This document shows, in pieces, positions 12,323 to 13,995 of a DNA stretch of 13,995 bases. The notes beneath the pieces are model-generated. The model saw nothing but the letters and a program-made list of their open reading frames with translations. It did not search any database and was not told the origin of the DNA. Each line of letters opens with the position of its first letter. Position 1 is the first letter of the stretch. Source of the stretch: Candidatus Aminicenantota bacterium (GTDB taxonomy: Bacteria; Acidobacteriota; Aminicenantia; UBA2199); assembly GCA_020355945.1 (NCBI GenBank), contig CP070627.1, positions 5,258,937 through 5,272,931 of the forward strand, given 5' to 3'. The position numbers and the translations under genes are program-made.

Positions 12323-13279
12323 TTACTTCAACAGCTCGTTTAACTGCTCCGCTACATATTTCCGGCCCTTTTCACTCAACTGCTCCGACGGATATACCCG
12401 GTCCTTCCAGGAAAAACCATCACTGCCTAAATCCGCGGAAAGGTCCAGTACCTGTAAACCTTGAGCTGCCAGCAATTCCTTGATAACCGAAGTATTACGC
12501 TTCAACCGCCGGCCAAAACTACCAGGAAAATAATTCTCACCCGCCTGGATATCAATAGGCGTAATATAAAAAATCAAACGAATATCATGAGCGGCTAAAA
12601 CCCTGGCAATTTCCAGCATCGCTTTCACCTTGCGATGCCCCGCTTCTAACGAAAACATATAATACAAAAAAAGCTTTCTGCGAATACTCTCTTCTAAGTT
12701 CCCATCCTTACTAATGATCTCAAAATCCTTTATCCTTCCCACCTGCCGCGTTCCATCAAACACCGGCGTGTTTAAATACTCCTCCCGGCTAATCGTACGA
12801 AAATCATAACGAAACGCCCGCAAAGGCTTGTAAAACGCATACAATAACCGGCTCAATAACCCACCCCTGAGTATAATCTTCTCCTTCTCAAATTGGTAAT
12901 GAGGCATCCGATCCCATTGAGGCGAAAAAGATCGCATGTTAATAGGTATAATAATAACCTTTGGTTGATGCTCCTGCTTCACAATATATCGGCAAAACTC
13001 CAGGAAAATGTCTGCCTGGTAAGCCGCATGTATAATACTCCTAATCCGCTTGCCAGGATTCATGTCCCGCAGCATCCGGGTAATCGTTCGCCTGTCTTTG
13101 TCTTGCTTAGACAAGGTATAATCCGTACAATCCCCTAAATAAAGCACATCAACTTTCTCCCTTAAATACCGGTCCAATCGCTCCAATTCCTTAAATTCAA
13201 TATCATACTTCCCCACAAGGGTCTGCAAAATAACCACTAACAACAACAACAAAACAAATTTAATAAAAAACGCTTTCAA
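12323..13279 (-). CDS. SGNH-hydrolase-like partner of the MBOAT acyltransferase
   Basis: I prefer TTG 13279 because AAAGGAG lies 7 nt upstream; the GTG at 13300 lies within a repeat hairpin. The 318-aa protein has an N-terminal membrane anchor (about 5-22) and then an SGNH-like alpha/beta domain. VDVLYLGDCTDYT (43-55) stands at block I, VIIIPINMRSF (108-118) at the Asn strand, LIFYITPID (235-243) at a later strand, and DRVYPSEQLSEKG (293-305) at the last block. Anchored proteins of this type (AlgX, AlgJ, DltD-like) work with MBOAT proteins in O-acetylation of exported polymers. Here the usual Ser of GDS is replaced by Cys (C51), and the DxxH His seems replaced by Gln (Q300). It may use a different nucleophile or be catalytically dead. 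Confidence 0.6.
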   Translation of the reverse strand: MKAFFIKFVLLLLLVVILQTLVGKYDIEFKELERLDRYLREKVDVLYLGDCTDYTLSKQDKDRRTITRMLRDMNPGKRIRSIIHAAYQADIFLEFCRYIVKQEHQPKVIIIPINMRSFSPQWDRMPHYQFEKEKIILRGGLLSRLLYAFYKPLRAFRYDFRTISREEYLNTPVFDGTRQVGRIKDFEIISKDGNLEESIRRKLFLYYMFSLEAGHRKVKAMLEIARVLAAHDIRLIFYITPIDIQAGENYFPGSFGRRLKRNTSVIKELLAAQGLQVLDLSADLGSDGFSWKDRVYPSEQLSEKGRKYVAEQLNELLK

Positions 13280-13293
13280 GCACTTACTCCTTT

Positions 13294-13370
13294 GGCCCAC
13301 GAATTTCCACGAATTTCCACGAATTTTCTTTAATAAAGCAATTCGTGCTAATTCGTGTAATTCGTGGGCC
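13294..13370. repeat. Long hairpin of three nested CACGAATT / AATTCGTG pairs
   Basis: GGCCCACGAATT (13294-13305) pairs perfectly with 13359-13370. Inside it, CACGAATT at 13308-13315 and 13318-13325 faces AATTCGTG at 13350-13357 and 13340-13347. The left arm is a tandem 10-bp repeat. It lies between the MBOAT stop and the ribosome binding site of the next gene, and a T-run follows on the plus strand (13374-13379). It could be a dispersed intergenic repeat or an attenuating stem in the operon mRNA. Confidence 0.75.
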
Positions 13371-13383
13371 CTCTTTTTTAGCT

Positions 13384-13995
13384 TTAAAATTGTGAATAAA
13401 TAAATGGTATTTCATTGAATACTCCAAAATTCATGATAGCTAAAACCAACAAAATATACATCATCCACCGCACCAGCAGGGGCCTTTGAGAAAACATGTC
13501 CCTGATGCCTTCATGCGGCTGCAAACCATGAATCAAAACAATACTTCCAATAGCAGCCAGGGCAATGATAAATTCCTCAACCGGTTGTCCTAAAAAAACC
13601 ATTCGTTGGACCATCTCACTGTCAGTGAAAATAAACGGCAAATTCCCTATACCCTTGAAAAGATGAGTGACAATATACCAGGCCTGCGAAAACGAATGAG
13701 CCTTGAAAAATATCCAGAGAAACGATACTATCAAAAATGTAAATAAAATTCTCAAGCGTCGATAAAAGGGTTTCCATTTTTTGTTTATAAATTTTTTTCT
13801 CGATTTCTTCCGGGTTTTGCGGGTGGCAAAGGAAATAGCCAGGTAAAGACCATGTAATCCACCCCAGGTAATAAAAGTCCATGAAGCACCGTGCCACAAC
13901 CCACACAACAGCATGGTGCAAAGCACACTGAGTACATAAGCTTGCGATTCCACTGTTATTTTTATATTCCCCAGCTTAAAAGGTTTTATTTTTCT
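13384..13995 (-). CDS. MBOAT family O-acyltransferase, C-terminal part (cut by the window edge)
   Basis: The frame is open to the right edge, so only about 203 C-terminal residues are seen. The hallmark GLWHGASWTFITWGGLHG holds the membrane-embedded catalytic His of MBOAT proteins such as AlgI and DltB. Several hydrophobic segments follow (for example ILFTFLIVSFLWIFF, FIIALAAIGSIVLI and MMYILLVLAIMNF). The C-terminus FIYSQF matches the typical FIYFQF end. These proteins pass acyl groups across the membrane to extracellular polysaccharide or teichoic acid. The SGNH-like gene 104 nt downstream is the usual partner. The GTG at 13953 is internal and not the true start. Confidence 0.9.
   Translation of the reverse strand, partial: RKIKPFKLGNIKITVESQAYVLSVLCTMLLCGLWHGASWTFITWGGLHGLYLAISFATRKTRKKSRKKFINKKWKPFYRRLRILFTFLIVSFLWIFFKAHSFSQAWYIVTHLFKGIGNLPFIFTDSEMVQRMVFLGQPVEEFIIALAAIGSIVLIHGLQPHEGIRDMFSQRPLLVRWMMYILLVLAIMNFGVFNEIPFIYSQF

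Noticed and set aside
13294..13370. Possible CRISPR array from repeated CACGAATTTC units
   Set aside because: Units are 10 bp, have no unique spacers and are arranged as inverted halves of one hairpin.

Overview
The window looks like an accessory region of a Gram-negative-type bacterial chromosome with moderately low GC (about 40% by eye). No rRNA, tRNA or CRISPR array was seen. Three things together would fit an uncultured lineage such as Candidatus Aminicenantes or a relative: a secreted 6-bladed beta-propeller carrying GEGPEEF, many dispersed GGGACAGG repeats, and small toxin-antitoxin-like modules. This placement is an inference and no marker gene is present.

Layout from left to right. 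Positions 1-315 are non-coding with two hairpins. Next come an MNT nucleotidyltransferase and a HEPN protein (316-1168). They are followed by a promoter and a three-gene micro-operon encoding a ribbon-helix-helix-like protein that overlaps the next gene, a three-helix membrane protein and a Ser/Thr-rich small protein (1219-2060). Positions 2061-2505 hold repeats, overlapping inverted repeats and a decayed N-terminus of a REP-associated tyrosine transposase (RAYT). On the minus strand lie an Mrr-like endonuclease with an unrecognised C-terminal domain (2506-3735) and a DUF4160/DUF2442 pair (3928-4459), preceded by an overlapping 51-aa ORF (4444-4599). A truncated AbiEii gene follows on the plus strand (4769-5173); it is interrupted by GGGACAGG repeats.

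The most unusual part is a plus-strand operon, 5370-9144, behind a TTGACT-17-TAAAAT promoter. It encodes a small winged-helix-like protein, a diverged SAICAR synthetase (PurC)-like protein with a C-terminal extension, a nucleosidase/phosphorylase (PNP_UDP_1 type) with a C-terminal winged helix, and a TIM-barrel glycoside-hydrolase-like protein. A purine-pathway fold, a nucleosidase and a sugar-hydrolase fold side by side suggest nucleotide or nucleoside chemistry. This could be anti-phage nucleotide depletion or signalling, or synthesis of a modified nucleoside. I know of no described system with this composition.

Positions 9145-10113 are decayed DNA with repeats and an antisense RAYT C-terminal relic. 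An Asp-box (BNR/sialidase-like) gene that appears broken at both ends follows (10114-11145). The right end is a minus-strand operon reading leftwards: the C-terminal part of an MBOAT acyltransferase (cut by the window edge), an SGNH-hydrolase-like partner lacking the usual catalytic Ser and His, and a secreted beta-propeller protein. The first two probably act together in O-acylation of an exported polysaccharide.

The region is a patchwork of small defence or toxin-antitoxin modules separated by decayed RAYT/REP-type repeats. Some repeats carry promoters, so they may have shaped which cargo is expressed.
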